Shown one piece after another: positions 29,306 through 38,681 of a DNA stretch of 64,000 nucleotides. Source of the DNA: CAVRAW01 sp963716135 (GTDB lineage: Bacteria; Planctomycetota; Planctomycetia; Pirellulales; JADZDJ01); contig OY970289.1 of assembly GCA_963716135.1 (NCBI GenBank), positions 248,001 to 312,000 of the forward strand, read 5' to 3'. The stretch's first letter is position 1. Each line of letters opens with the position of its first letter. Position numbers and translations under genes: made by a program. The notes below the pieces were generated by a model. The model saw nothing but the letters and a program-made list of their open reading frames with translations, ran no database searches and was not told the DNA's origin.

Positions 29306-30745
29306 ATGGCCACTGCCAATCCGAACCCGGAATCCCCAACCACTGCCGCACTCTCGCCGGCGGTGCGCCGTCGCCTCCAGCAATGCTTCGACGCCGGCAC
29401 GAAGAACACGCAATCGGGCAACTACGAGTATGCCACCGAAATGCTCATGCAGTGCGTGACCGAAGATCCGGGCAATCAGATCTACGCGCAAGCCTTCTTA
29501 GGCAATCTGTATCGCAAGTATAACAACAACAAAAAAGGGATCACACTAGCCAGTGTGCGCTCGGCCGGCTCCAAGGCCAGCATGATGAACGCCACCCGCA
29601 AGAAAGACTGGCCGGGCGTCATTAAATCGGGTTTTGAAGTCTTAAAGCTCAATCCGTGGGATGTGCATGCGCTGTTGCACATCGCCAAAGCCGCCGGCGA
29701 AATGCGGTTGGTCGATGCCCAGCTGACGTATCTGAAAGCCGCTCAAACCGCCGATCCCAAAAGCGCCGACGTGCAACGCGAATGCGCCCACGCGCTAACG
29801 GCCATCGGCCAGTTCGACCAGGCCATCGCTTGCTGGGTCAAAGTCGATCAGCTTACCAAAGGGGGCAGCGAGGAAGCCCAGCACCAAATTACCGAACTGC
29901 AGGTCGAAAAGTCGATGGGCTCCGGGGGCCTGCGGCGAGAAGCCGAAGCCGCCGGCGCCGAAGACGGCGCTAAAGCCGGTTCGGCCATGGCGCCGATCGC
30001 CGCTCCGACAAAGCGCACCGCGGTTCAAGCGCTTGAGGAACAGATTGCCGCCAGCCCCGGCGAAGTGAATTCGTACTCTCAATTGGCCGAGCTGCATGTC
30101 AAGAATTTGAATCTGGCTGAAGCGGAAGCCGTGCTGCAACGGGGCCTGCAGGCTACCGGCGGCGACATGCGGCTCCGCGAGCAACTGGAAGACATCCAGG
30201 TTGGCCGCGCTCGCCAGAATCTGCTGGTGGCCGAACGGCGCGCCGCCGAATCGAATACCGACGAAGCCAAAAAACAGGCTCAGCAGCTCCGCGCCGAATT
30301 GAACCGACAGGAATTAGATGTCTTCCGCAACCGCGTCGAGCGATATCCCACCAACACAACTTGGAAGTACGAGTTGGGCGTGCGTCTGAAGCTGGCCGGT
30401 AATTTCAACGAAGCCATCAAGATGCTCCAGGAGGCCCGCAACGACCCCAAGCATCGCGGCACCGTGCTCCTGGACCTGGGGGAATGCTTCCAGCAGATCA
30501 AACAGTTCCGGCTGGCCAAGCAGCATTACGCTGCTTCCGTCGAAGAAATACCCGAAAAGGAAATCGACCTCCGCAAGAAGGCTCTGTATCGGGCAGGCGC
30601 GCTCGCGATGGGGCTGGCGGAGCAAGACGAATCAGAATTGGCCGAAGCGGAGAAGTTTCTCACCCAATTGGCGGCGCTCGATTTCGGCTATAAAGATGTC
30701 TCGGACCGGCTGGACAAAATCGCCAAGAGACGCGATAAAGGGTGA
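29306..30745 (+). CDS. TPR-repeat protein
   Basis: 479 aa from ATG 29306. Tetratricopeptide-like helical repeats: CFDAGTKNTQSGNYEYATEM, GVIKSGFEVLKLNPWDVHAL, LTYLKAAQTADPKSADVQR, and C-terminal LGVRLKLAGNFNEAIKMLQEA and YAASVEEIPEKEIDLRKKAL. A central Ala-rich linker (about residues 205-245) separates two repeat blocks. No signal peptide, so probably a cytoplasmic scaffold. Lies directly upstream of rpsT in the same direction; partner unknown. Confidence 0.75.
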   Translation: MATANPNPESPTTAALSPAVRRRLQQCFDAGTKNTQSGNYEYATEMLMQCVTEDPGNQIYAQAFLGNLYRKYNNNKKGITLASVRSAGSKASMMNATRKKDWPGVIKSGFEVLKLNPWDVHALLHIAKAAGEMRLVDAQLTYLKAAQTADPKSADVQRECAHALTAIGQFDQAIACWVKVDQLTKGGSEEAQHQITELQVEKSMGSGGLRREAEAAGAEDGAKAGSAMAPIAAPTKRTAVQALEEQIAASPGEVNSYSQLAELHVKNLNLAEAEAVLQRGLQATGGDMRLREQLEDIQVGRARQNLLVAERRAAESNTDEAKKQAQQLRAELNRQELDVFRNRVERYPTNTTWKYELGVRLKLAGNFNEAIKMLQEARNDPKHRGTVLLDLGECFQQIKQFRLAKQHYAASVEEIPEKEIDLRKKALYRAGALAMGLAEQDESELAEAEKFLTQLAALDFGYKDVSDRLDKIAKRRDKG

Positions 30746-30787
30746 TTCGTTTCCCGTCCTGAACCCTGAACCCTGTCGCCTTTTCCG
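30746..30787. repeat. Degenerate heptad array (CCTGAAC)
   Basis: Starts immediately after the TPR-gene stop codon (TGA 30743-30745) and runs to within 2 bp of the rpsT start. The clearest units are two copies of TGAACCC followed by TGTCGCC and weaker copies. Confidence 0.6.
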
Positions 30788-30789
30788 CC

Positions 30790-31083
30790 ATGCCCAACAT
30801 TGCCAGTGCCCGCAAGCGCCTCCGACAAAGCCTCAAGCGCCGCGAGCGCAATCGAGCCATCAAGAACGAACTCAAGACCGAGATCCGCAAAGTGCGTGAA
30901 ACGGCGGCGGCCGGCAAGTCGCAGGATGCCGAAGCCATGTTTCGCGTGGCCGTGGCCAAAATCGATCGCGCCGCCAGCAAACGCATCATTCATCCCAACC
31001 GGGCTGCTCGCCTCAAATCTCGCTTGGTCGTTCGGCTCAAAGCGGCAAAGGGCACGAAGAAGAAGGCGGCGGGCGCGAAATAG
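30790..31083 (+). CDS. rpsT: 30S ribosomal protein S20
   Basis: 97 aa. Binds 16S rRNA during small-subunit assembly. Typical MPNIASARKRLRQSLKRR start, helical basic sequence with KNELKTEIRKVRE and the conserved HPNRAARLKSRL, and an extra Lys/Ala-rich tail (GTKKKAAGAK). Confidence 0.95.
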   Translation: MPNIASARKRLRQSLKRRERNRAIKNELKTEIRKVRETAAAGKSQDAEAMFRVAVAKIDRAASKRIIHPNRAARLKSRLVVRLKAAKGTKKKAAGAK

Positions 31084-31089
31084 CGCCAG

Positions 31090-32288
31090 CTAATCTCGCT
31101 TTCGGCGCCGCCCGTTTCGCGCGTTCTGGTGGCGGCCCTTGCCGTGGCGTTTGCGACGCCCCCCTGCCCCTCGTTCTTGCCGCGGCTGGTCTCCGCCGAT
31201 GACCGTGCCTCGCTGCTGTCGCTTCGATTCGCCGGGCGTGATCGGACTTAGATCGACCTCTGCGAAATCCTCGTCCTCGTCGACCACATTCTCGATTGCT
31301 CCGAGCTGGTCGGTCGCAAGGTCGTCGGTTTGAAACGCGGCCAAATCAGTGTCGGCGGCCGGCCAGGCGTCAGCCTCCTCCCCTTCCGCCTGTGGTGGCA
31401 GAGAATAGTCGATGATTGGTTCTGACTTGCCAGGGGCGGGCCTGGCGATCCTATCTTCTTTCTGTCGCCGCTGAGGTTTTTGCTTGCGCCCTCGCGCGCG
31501 ACACGATACAGCTCCTCCACTTCCGTGTGTAATAACGGCCGGCTCTCCCCAGGCTGCAAAGCTCCCAACCGTAACGGACCGATGGCGATACGCTGCAGCC
31601 GGATCACCTTGTGGCCGATTCGGGCCAGTAGCCGCCGGACTTCGCGGTTGCGCCCCTCGTCGAGGATGATCTCCAGCACAGCGCTTTGCTTGTGAGCGCG
31701 GCGGACTCGCACATGTTTAGCGTGAGCAAAGCCCTCGGCAAAATGCACTCCGCGCCGGAGGTGCGCCAAGTCCTGCGGCGTGGGCAGGCCGACCACCAGA
31801 GCCAAATATGTCTTTTCGACGCCGTACCGCGGGTGCGTCAGCAGATCGGTCAATTGGCCGTCGTTGGTCACCAGGATCAATCCTTCGCTCGATTTGTCGA
31901 GCCGCCCCACGGAGAACAGCCGTTCGTGGCTGGGGGCTAAATCGATCACGCGCGGACGACCGGAAGGATCTCGGTTGGTCGCCAGAATTCCCGGCGGCTT
32001 GTTGACGGCAAAATAGATCTGCCGCGGTCGTCGCAGCGTTTCGCCATCGACCCGGATTTTCTGAGCAGAATTAACTCGCGTGCCTAATTCAGTTACGGCC
32101 TGGCCATCGACCTCCACGCGCCCTTCACGAATCAGTTCCTCGCACTGCCGACGGCTACCGATGCCGGCCGCGGCCAGGACTTTTTGCAGGCGCACGCCTT
32201 CCGACGAAGTTCCCGCCTGCCGTCTCCGCCGAGGCGATTTGCCCCCATAGCGCGGACGACGATCGTGACGTTTCGGACGGTGTGGCAT
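31090..32288 (-). CDS. rluB: Pseudouridine synthase RluB/RsuA family (one apparent frameshift)
   Basis: About 399 aa when repaired. Isomerises a uridine in rRNA. An S4 domain (VRLQKVLAAAGIGSRRQCEELI) precedes the RluB/E/F-type catalytic domain with the Asp motif SVGRLDKSSEGLILVTNDG and the C-terminal ILDEGRNREVRRLLARIGH. After ELYRVA the frame changes within a CGCGCGCG tract (31493-31500). Removing one CG unit continues into a roughly 135-residue charged tail ending in Arg/Gly/Lys-rich RGAGGRRKRHGKGRHQ, typical of planctomycete versions. Convergent with rpsT. Confidence 0.88.
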
Positions 32289-32364
32289 GGGCCGAGACTG
32301 CTTGACGGTTGTAGATGCAAAGGGCTGCTATGCATCCATCATAGCCCAAAGCGCTGGCCCAAGT

Positions 32365-32859
32365 TCAGGGCCCGTCGATCTGCGTGCCGTACGCCGCAGG
32401 TGCTCCGGTTGCCGAGGGTGCGGCAGGCGGCAACGTGGCCGGAGGAATCGGCACCATCGCCGAGGCCGGCACGACCGCCGAAGCCGGCGCCGTCGCGGGC
32501 GGAGCATAAGAAGTGGGCGGCATAGTTTGGACCGGCGCCACCGGTGCACCCGCGGGCGGAGCCACGTAAAGCGGCGCCGGCGGATACGCGCTGGCGGGAA
32601 TCGAACCGCCCGCGCCATACAACATTCGCGGATTTTTTGTCACGTCGGGTTCCGGCCGCGGCTCCATGTAATCGATCGGGCGGCCGCCCACAATCGGAGG
32701 CGCGGTGGTCGGATCGGGATACGGATCAAACTTCCGCGCTTGAGAAACCTGATACGACGTGGGGCCGGGATTGCACGTGATCGGATTTTCGACCAGTCCG
32801 CAGCCGCTAAGCGCGGATAACATCGAAATCGCGATGCAACGGCGGATGATCATTGTCAT
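32365..32859 (-). CDS. Proline-rich lipoprotein
   Basis: 164 aa. Signal peptide with lipobox LSALSGC (Cys at about residue 20). The mature part is Pro/Ala-rich (PPATAPASAVVPASA type) and lacks a recognisable domain; one more cysteine follows in ITCNPGP. Likely an envelope lipoprotein. Function unknown. Confidence 0.65.
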   Translation of the reverse strand: MTMIIRRCIAISMLSALSGCGLVENPITCNPGPTSYQVSQARKFDPYPDPTTAPPIVGGRPIDYMEPRPEPDVTKNPRMLYGAGGSIPASAYPPAPLYVAPPAGAPVAPVQTMPPTSYAPPATAPASAVVPASAMVPIPPATLPPAAPSATGAPAAYGTQIDGP

Positions 32860-32987
32860 GGCCCGGAACCGGGGCGAAATAGGTTCGTCAGAAAAGCGCC
32901 GCGGATTTTAGCGATCGATGCGCACAAGGCCTATGCCGATCCGCCGCTAGTCGATGCTGGCACCACGGCCTGACTTATCAGCCAGCA

Positions 32988-33958
32988 CTACGGCAAATAG
33001 ATATCCAACAGCGTTGTTTGCCCGTCGGGCACCAATTGGCAGCGGCCGATTTCCGCGGGAAGCAGAATGGTCTGCCCCGCGTTCAGCGGACGATGGGTTG
33101 GATCGCCGGCGACTTCGATCGCGCCGTGCAACACCGAGACCATGTGAAATCGCTCGTCGCCGCCGACGGGTTGGGGCGCGTCGAACTCCCAGCGATCCAA
33201 TACAAACTTGTCGCATTCCGCCAGGCGGCTCACGTACCGGCGCTCCGTGGCGCGCGGCTTCTGCGGATCGATTGGGCCGCGCTGGTAGTCGATCACCTCC
33301 AGCGCTTGTTCGACGTGCAATGGGCGCGGCTTGCCGTCGGTGCCCATCCGGTTCCAATCGTACAGGCGGAACGTTACGTCGCTGGCTTGCTGGATTTCGG
33401 CGATCATCAGCCCGGCGCCCAGGGCGTGAATTCCGCCGGCCGGCAAAAAGATGCAGTCGCCCGGCTCCGGCTCGAAGCGATGCAAACACAGCTCGCAAGT
33501 GCCGCGGGCCACTTCGCGCGCAGCGCCGCGCGATCGAAACCGCGCTTCAATCCCGCGTAGATCACGCTGCCCGGCTCCGCGGCCAGCACTACCCAGGCTT
33601 CGGTCTTGCCCACGTCGGGCGGATCGAGCTTGGCGGCCTGAACGTCGTTGGGATGCACCTGCACGGAAAGCGTCTTTTCGCAATCCAGGAACTTGAACAA
33701 AAGCGGAAAGCGCGGCTGCGGATAGTGGCGGCCCAACAATTGCTTGCCGTAGATGTGCGTCAATTCGTTCAGCGTCATGCCGGCTAGCGGGCCGGCGGCC
33801 ACACGGCTTTGATCCTCGCCGTGATCGACCACCTCCCAGCTCTCGGCGTAATCGTTGCCCGGGCCGATCGGCTTGCCCAGGATTTTGCCCAGCCGGCGGC
33901 CGCCCCAAACGTAGCGGCGGAATACCGGCTCGAATCGCAATGGGTACAGCGTGGCCAT
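32988..33958 (-). CDS. manA: Mannose-6-phosphate isomerase, class I (one apparent frameshift)
   Basis: About 323 aa when repaired, cupin-fold zinc enzyme interconverting mannose-6-P and fructose-6-P. Start ATG 33958 gives YPLRFEPVFRRYVWGGRRLG. Zinc ligands lie in SVQVHPND and KTEAWVVL, and in the second frame GDCIFLPAGGIHALGAG. The break is an extra CG unit in GCGCGC at 33515-33521; removing it gives ALREVARGTCEL. The C-terminal cupin ends QTTLLDIYLP. Supplies mannose units for glycans; it may serve polysaccharide synthesis. Confidence 0.92.
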
Positions 33959-33969
33959 AAGTTTCCAAA

Positions 33970-34140
33970 TTATCGCTTGGCGTAACCTTCGATGATTCGC
34001 CCGATCCAAAACGCCGACACCGCCGCCACCAACATGATCAGCATTTGCCCCAGCGTGATCGCGCCTTGCAATTGCAGTATGATCGACAAGGGGGGCGCCA
34101 CCAAACCCACAATTTGCAGCAGTCGTCCGAGACTCGCCAT
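33970..34140 (-). CDS. Small two-helix membrane protein
   Basis: 56 aa from ATG 34140 (MASLGRLLQIVGLVAPPLSI). Two membrane helices, with IGRIIEGYAKR at the end. No family name recognised. Precedes manA by 11 bp in the same direction, so likely cotranscribed. A longer start at 34215 would add a hydrophilic N-terminus and is less plausible. Confidence 0.5.
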   Translation of the reverse strand: MASLGRLLQIVGLVAPPLSIILQLQGAITLGQMLIMLVAAVSAFWIGRIIEGYAKR

Positions 34141-34229
34141 GCCAGGGTTTCGGTGTTTCGCGGGATGGGTTCGTGCCGTGAAGAACGTATAATCCCTATC
34201 AATCATAATCGGCATCTGAACCGTCGAAA

Positions 34230-34672
34230 ATGGCGATGACTGCCACCGAAACTCCGCCGAGACATTCCTTGCGAACGATTCTGTCTCGGGCGGTGCGGCT
34301 GCGCTGCCCGGCCTGCGGCAAGGGACGCATGTTCCGCAGCCATTTCCGCATGCACGAGAAATGCAGCGAGTGCGGCTATCATTTCGATCGAGGCGCCGGC
34401 TACTGGCTGGGGGCGATCTATGTCAACTACGGCCTGACGGCGGTCATTGTGACCGCGGCCTATTTGACGCTGTTCTTCACCCGGCGCTGCCCGACGATCA
34501 ACTTTTGTGGCCCTTGGCGATATTTACGCTTGTGTTCCCGCTTTGGAGCTTCCCGTATGCCCGAAGCGTGTGGCTGGGATTGGATCTGTATTTCGATCCA
34601 GATCAGACGGGGGAATCGAAGCAGAACTACCCGCGGCGCGAGGACGAGACACAACCGCCGGACGCCGGCTAA
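34230..34672 (+). CDS. DUF983 membrane protein (one apparent frameshift)
   Basis: About 147 aa when repaired. Zinc-ribbon-like N-terminus RLRCPACGKGRMF...HEKCSECGYHFDRG followed by two membrane helices (YVNYGLTAVIVTAAYLTLFF and LAIFTLVFPLWSFPYARSVW). Restoring one base near 34482 joins the helices as FFTRALPDDQLLWPL. DUF983 genes often accompany cytochrome oxidase genes, and here it ends against the 3' end of the oxidase operon on the opposite strand (stop codons overlap by 4 bp). Confidence 0.75.
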
Positions 34673-35001
34673 ACTTCCAGCAGCTCGGCGGCCTCGGCGG
34701 AGGCCCGTTGCGTTTCTTGCCGGACGACGACGGATGCGGCCTGTTGCTCGGACTCTTTTTGCATCCGCGCTTTTTTTACCAAGCGATAAACGTACAGACC
34801 AAATGCGCTGAGCAAGATATACGGCATGCTCATCATGAACAAGATGCTGTAGAAATAGCCCTGCACCATGCCGGCGTGTTCCGGATCATTGGCGGCCAGC
34901 CCCTCGCTGCACGTGGGACACGCCAAAGCCACGTGCGGCGCAAGCAACACAGCGGCCAGGCCAATTAGCACCGCGGCGAAAATAAGGCGGGGACGTCGCA
35001 T
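34669..35001 (-). CDS. Small membrane protein with CxxC (respiratory operon)
   Basis: 110 aa from ATG 35001 (MRRPRLIFAAVLIGLAAVLLAP). Signal-anchor, then a periplasmic ACPTCSEGLAANDPEHAGM with a CxxC pair, one transmembrane helix (YSILFMMSMPYILLSAFGLYVY) and a charged cytoplasmic tail. Last gene of the respiratory operon. The CxxC and location suggest a metal- or thiol-handling role in oxidase assembly; inferred. Confidence 0.6.
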   Translation of the reverse strand: MRRPRLIFAAVLIGLAAVLLAPHVALACPTCSEGLAANDPEHAGMVQGYFYSILFMMSMPYILLSAFGLYVYRLVKKARMQKESEQQAASVVVRQETQRASAEAAELLEV

Positions 35002-35005
35002 AATA

Positions 35006-35488
35006 TCAAGGCTCAATCGGCTGTTGCACGCCGGCCGAAGCGGTTGGCGCCATTATAGCGCCGGGACTGGCGGCCGGGTAGATAAGATACAGCATCACAT
35101 AAACGATCACGCCCGTGACCGACACGTACAGCCAAATCGGAAAGGTCCATCGGGCCGCCCGCCGGTGCTCGGCTCGCCGATCGCGCAACCCCAAGTAGAT
35201 GGTGCGGGCCGCCAGAAACGGCACCAGTGCGGCCAAGACGACGTGCGTGAGCAAAATCGTCAGGTAAATCTGGCGCACCGGCGAAGGGCCCGTGAATTTC
35301 ACGCTGCCGACTTGCGCGTGATAGATCAAGTAACAGGCCAGAAACACCACCGACACGCCGAATGCCGTGAGCATCACGCGCTTGTGGGCCGTTTCGCGCC
35401 CTGTTTTGATCAACAACCATCCAATTACCAATAGCAAAGTGGCCGTGGCATTGAGCGCCGCATTGACGGTCGGTAGATAGTGAACCAC
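35006..35488 (-). CDS. DUF420 (CtaM-like) membrane protein
   Basis: 160 aa, four membrane helices (ATATLLLVIGWLLI, VMLTAFGVSVVFLACYLIYH, IYLTILLTHVVLAALVPFLA, WLYVSVTGVIVYVMLYLIYP). Contains KRVMLTAFGVSVVFLACYL and TGPSPVRQIYLTILLTHVVLA, characteristic of DUF420. Bacillus CtaM of this family is needed for heme-copper oxidase maturation, which fits its place in this operon. Confidence 0.85.
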   Translation of the reverse strand: MVHYLPTVNAALNATATLLLVIGWLLIKTGRETAHKRVMLTAFGVSVVFLACYLIYHAQVGSVKFTGPSPVRQIYLTILLTHVVLAALVPFLAARTIYLGLRDRRAEHRRAARWTFPIWLYVSVTGVIVYVMLYLIYPAASPGAIMAPTASAGVQQPIEP

Positions 35489-35524
35489 GTGTGTGATCTT
35501 AAATCCCGACGAAAGAGGACCAAG

Positions 35525-36277
35525 TCATTTCGACGGAGAATTCTCAGCTTTTTCCGGATGCTTCTCTTCATAAGTACCAATCGCACTCTTCAATTTGTTC
35601 ATGTTCGCTTCAACCTCAGATCGCTTTTGGGCATCGTCATCCGACGCTTCAACCTGCGAGGCGTTTTCCGCCAGCAGTTCTTTCAGCAGCGTTTTCATCT
35701 CGGCCACTTTGGCCGGATCCAACAGGTCGAAGCTTCCGCGGATTTTTCCATTGCGATCCATCACCAGCACGCTCAAACGGTGCGTCCCTTCCTGCACGTC
35801 CTGGTAGAAGATGTCGCGGCCGATTTTTTTGATGTAATCCAAGTCGCCGGTCAGGAACAGCCAGCGGTACGGATCGGCCTGGAACCGGTCGGCATAGTTG
35901 CGCAAGGCTTCCGGGTTATCGTTCTTCGGATCGCAGGTGATGCTCACCAGCCGCAAATCCGTGTCCTTGAATTCGTCATGCACGCCTTTCAAAGCCTGGT
36001 TCATCTGCCAACACGGCCCGGGGCACGCGGTGAAAAAGAAACTTCCGATCCAGACGTGGCCTTTGAGTTCCTTCGAATCGAATTGTCGGCCGCTGCGCTC
36101 GACCAGTTGAAAATCCTTGATGGGCGGGCCAGCCGGCGAGTGATGCACGGTCTGAGTGGCCGGTCGCGACGAATGCGGATCTTCCACGCGCAGATTGCGC
36201 CAGGCGACCCACGAGCCATACGCCGCCGAACCGACCAGCGCCAAACCAATCCAAAAAATCAATGCGGAATGTTTCAT
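35525..36277 (-). CDS. SCO1/SenC copper chaperone
   Basis: 250 aa from ATG 36277. Delivers copper to, or reduces, the CuA site of oxidase subunit II. N-terminal membrane anchor (LIFWIGLALVGSAAYGSW), then a thioredoxin-like domain with the copper-binding CPGPC (FFFTACPGPCWQMN) and distal histidine in EGTHRLSVLVMD. The usual DxxxD-type loop appears as SITCDPKNDNPEAL. The C-terminal tail is coiled-coil-like and charged. Overlaps the ABC permease gene by 4 bp. Confidence 0.9.
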   Translation of the reverse strand: MKHSALIFWIGLALVGSAAYGSWVAWRNLRVEDPHSSRPATQTVHHSPAGPPIKDFQLVERSGRQFDSKELKGHVWIGSFFFTACPGPCWQMNQALKGVHDEFKDTDLRLVSITCDPKNDNPEALRNYADRFQADPYRWLFLTGDLDYIKKIGRDIFYQDVQEGTHRLSVLVMDRNGKIRGSFDLLDPAKVAEMKTLLKELLAENASQVEASDDDAQKRSEVEANMNKLKSAIGTYEEKHPEKAENSPSK

Positions 36278-37164
36278 GTCACAGCATCTCCCGTCGATCG
36301 CACGGCGGCCACGCGCCAGGCCAGTGCGAACGTCACTAATACAAATCCTATCGTCACCGCCGCGCAAAGCCAAACCGACGGCAGCCCCGCCAGGGCCGCG
36401 TCGCGCACCGCCTGTGGCGCATCCCAGTACAAGATCCGCCGCAGCATGGCGATGCAATACGACAGCGGATTCAGCCGGATCACCCAGGCGAACCAATTGT
36501 CCCCCGGCGGCGCAAACGCGCCGGACAACAGCCACATGGGCAACAAAAACGTCATCATGATGGCGTGGTAACCCTGGGTCGATTGCATCCGCCACGCAAT
36601 GGCCGCGCCCAGCGATGTGAGCGCCACGCCGACGATGAACAGGTAAATCACCGCCAGCGGAAACGTAAGCACGGTGAGCGATACATCCAGCGTGAATCCC
36701 AACAGCAGGAACACGGCGGCGTGAGCCAGGGCGATCAGCGAACCGCCCAACACTTTGCCAGCCACCATCGACCAGCGCGGAATCGGGGCCACCAGCACCG
36801 ATTGCAAAAATCCTTCGCGGCGGTCTTCAATGATCGAAATCGTCGTGAAGATCGCGGTGAACAGCACGATCAACACCAGCGTCCCGGGGAAAAAGTACGA
36901 GGCATACGAAATCGCCGTCGCTGGCGTGGTCGATTCACTGACACCGACCATGCGGAACGAGGGGCCCAAGATGGCGCTAAACAACGCCCAAAAAATCAGC
37001 GGCTGCCCGATAGCCCCAAACACGCGGTTCCCCTGCCGAATGAATCGCACCCATTCGCGCCGCGCGAGCGTCCAGGCCGCCAGCCAGGGCCGCGATTGCA
37101 CGCCACCGTCAGCCGTCGCAACGGCGATATTCGGGCTACGATATTCTTCAGCCGCTAATGTCAT
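36274..37164 (-). CDS. ABC-2 type permease
   Basis: 296 aa with six predicted helices and the ABC-2 pattern: RQGNRVFGAIGQPLIFWALF, a central IIEDRREGFLQSVLVAPIPR, YLFIVGVALTSLGAAIAW, and MLRRILYWDAP near the end. Pairs with the ATPase encoded immediately upstream (4-bp overlap). Its place between oxidase structural genes and Sco suggests a part in oxidase or cytochrome maturation, comparable in kind to NosFY; substrate unknown. Confidence 0.88.
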   Translation of the reverse strand: MTLAAEEYRSPNIAVATADGGVQSRPWLAAWTLARREWVRFIRQGNRVFGAIGQPLIFWALFSAILGPSFRMVGVSESTTPATAISYASYFFPGTLVLIVLFTAIFTTISIIEDRREGFLQSVLVAPIPRWSMVAGKVLGGSLIALAHAAVFLLLGFTLDVSLTVLTFPLAVIYLFIVGVALTSLGAAIAWRMQSTQGYHAIMMTFLLPMWLLSGAFAPPGDNWFAWVIRLNPLSYCIAMLRRILYWDAPQAVRDAALAGLPSVWLCAAVTIGFVLVTFALAWRVAAVRSTGDAVT

Positions 37165-38120
37165 GACTTGTTTGATTCTTCCAGCACCAATTCATCCGCC
37201 TCCAGCCGATGCCCGGTGCGGTCGATGAACACATCTTCCAGTGTCGGCTTGCCCAGCGTGATGGATTCGATTTGGCCGGGGAACGCTTCGACCAGCTTGG
37301 CAATCCATTGATGGCCGTCAGGCATTTCCAGCCGCACGTTGCCTTCCATCACTTTTGCATCGCAATTGAATCGCTCTTGAATGCCGCGGGCCAACTGATC
37401 GGGAGCGGCGGTTTCGATAGTAATCGCGTCGCCGCCGACCGTGGCCCGCAAGGCTTCCGGTGTATCCAGCGCCACCAAATGGCCGTGATCCAAGATGGCA
37501 ATGCGGTCCGCTTTGTCGGCTTCTTCCAGCAAATGCGTCGTGAGCACGATCGTCACGCCATCGCCGGAGCGCAATTCGCGCAGGTATTCCCATAAGTCGT
37601 TGCGCGCCGCGGGGTCCAAACCGGTGCTCGGCTCATCCATCAGCAGCAACCGCGGTCGGTGCAGCAATCCTTTGGCCACTTCCACGCGACGGCGCATGCC
37701 GCCGGAAAGCGTTTCCACGCGATCGCGCCGCCGCTCCGCCAGGCCGAAGCGATCGAGCAATTTGGCAATCCGGCTTTGCAGATCGTCGCCGCTGATGCCG
37801 TACAGATGTCCCTGGTGCAGCAGGTTCTCCGCGACCGTCAGTTTGCGGTCAACGCTGGGGGATTGAAACACCACGCCGATTCGGGCGCGAATCTCCGCCA
37901 TTTGCCGCCGAAGATCCAGTCCGAGTACGTCGGCCGCTCCCTGCTGAAGCGGCAACAACGTGGAGAGCAGGCGGAACAGCGTCGATTTGCCGCCCCCGTT
38001 GGGCCCCAGCAGAACGAAAATCTCGCCTGGGCGAACTTCAAACGTAACTCCGTCGAGCGCCTGCCGATCGCCGTACCAGTGGCTAACCCCATTCACTGAA
38101 ATGGCGGACGACGAACTCAT
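37161..38120 (-). CDS. ABC transporter ATP-binding protein
   Basis: 319 aa. Walker A GPNGGGKST, signature LSGGMRRRVEVAKGLL, Walker B LLLMDEPSTGLDP, H-loop LTTHLLEEADKADRI, C-terminal extension of about 100 residues as in DrrA/NatA-type exporters. Translationally coupled with coxD upstream (4-bp overlap) and the permease downstream. Confidence 0.92.
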   Translation of the reverse strand: MSSSSAISVNGVSHWYGDRQALDGVTFEVRPGEIFVLLGPNGGGKSTLFRLLSTLLPLQQGAADVLGLDLRRQMAEIRARIGVVFQSPSVDRKLTVAENLLHQGHLYGISGDDLQSRIAKLLDRFGLAERRRDRVETLSGGMRRRVEVAKGLLHRPRLLLMDEPSTGLDPAARNDLWEYLRELRSGDGVTIVLTTHLLEEADKADRIAILDHGHLVALDTPEALRATVGGDAITIETAAPDQLARGIQERFNCDAKVMEGNVRLEMPDGHQWIAKLVEAFPGQIESITLGKPTLEDVFIDRTGHRLEADELVLEESNKS

Positions 38121-38656
38121 GGATGTAGCGTACTTGGCTGGCCGACGGGCGGTTCTTGGCCTTTGGGATACTCGGGCGTGGTTTGATTCGGTACAAAGCT
38201 GCGCTCCGCGTGCTCGTCGTCCATCGCTCGTTCTTCGGCCTGGCTGAACTTGCGTTCCTCACTAGCCCAGCGGCCGCGCATGCCCACGTCGGGAACAAGC
38301 ATCAGAATCAAGAAAATCGACATCAGCGCGGCGGGAATGGTGAGCACGAATTTCCAGTTGGCTTCGTACAGCACGTGCATGAAGAACAGAATCACCAGCA
38401 TCGCCTTGGTGCAGGAAACCGCCATCATGAACGCCCAGGAGACCTGCGGGCTGAAATGCGCCCGCCACCAGGGGGAATACGTGAAAAACGACGCGCTGGT
38501 CAACAGGCACAATAGCACGAACACGACGATGTATTTGCCGATGCCTTTGGGTGGACCGTGCTCGGCGTGCGCGCCATGACTGTGCGGCGAATGGGTCGGG
38601 TGCGAACCGTGGCCGGTTTCCACAATCGGTCCATGCGCCGAGGAATGCTCTGACAT
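38117..38656 (-). CDS. coxD: Cytochrome c oxidase subunit IV (prokaryotic type)
   Basis: 179 aa from ATG 38656. A His-rich N-terminus (residues 1-35, HSSAHGPIVETGHGSHPTHS and following) precedes three helices (YIVVFVLLCLLTSASFF, WAFMMAVSCTKAMLVILFFMHV, VLTIPAALMSIFLILMLVPD). This is the COX4_pro pattern with TKAMLVILFFMHV. The unusual His run might bind copper; speculative. The C-terminal 40 residues are hydrophilic. Confidence 0.85.
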   Translation of the reverse strand: MSEHSSAHGPIVETGHGSHPTHSPHSHGAHAEHGPPKGIGKYIVVFVLLCLLTSASFFTYSPWWRAHFSPQVSWAFMMAVSCTKAMLVILFFMHVLYEANWKFVLTIPAALMSIFLILMLVPDVGMRGRWASEERKFSQAEERAMDDEHAERSFVPNQTTPEYPKGQEPPVGQPSTLHP

Positions 38657-38681
38657 ACGCCAACTCCAAAAAGCTAATCGC

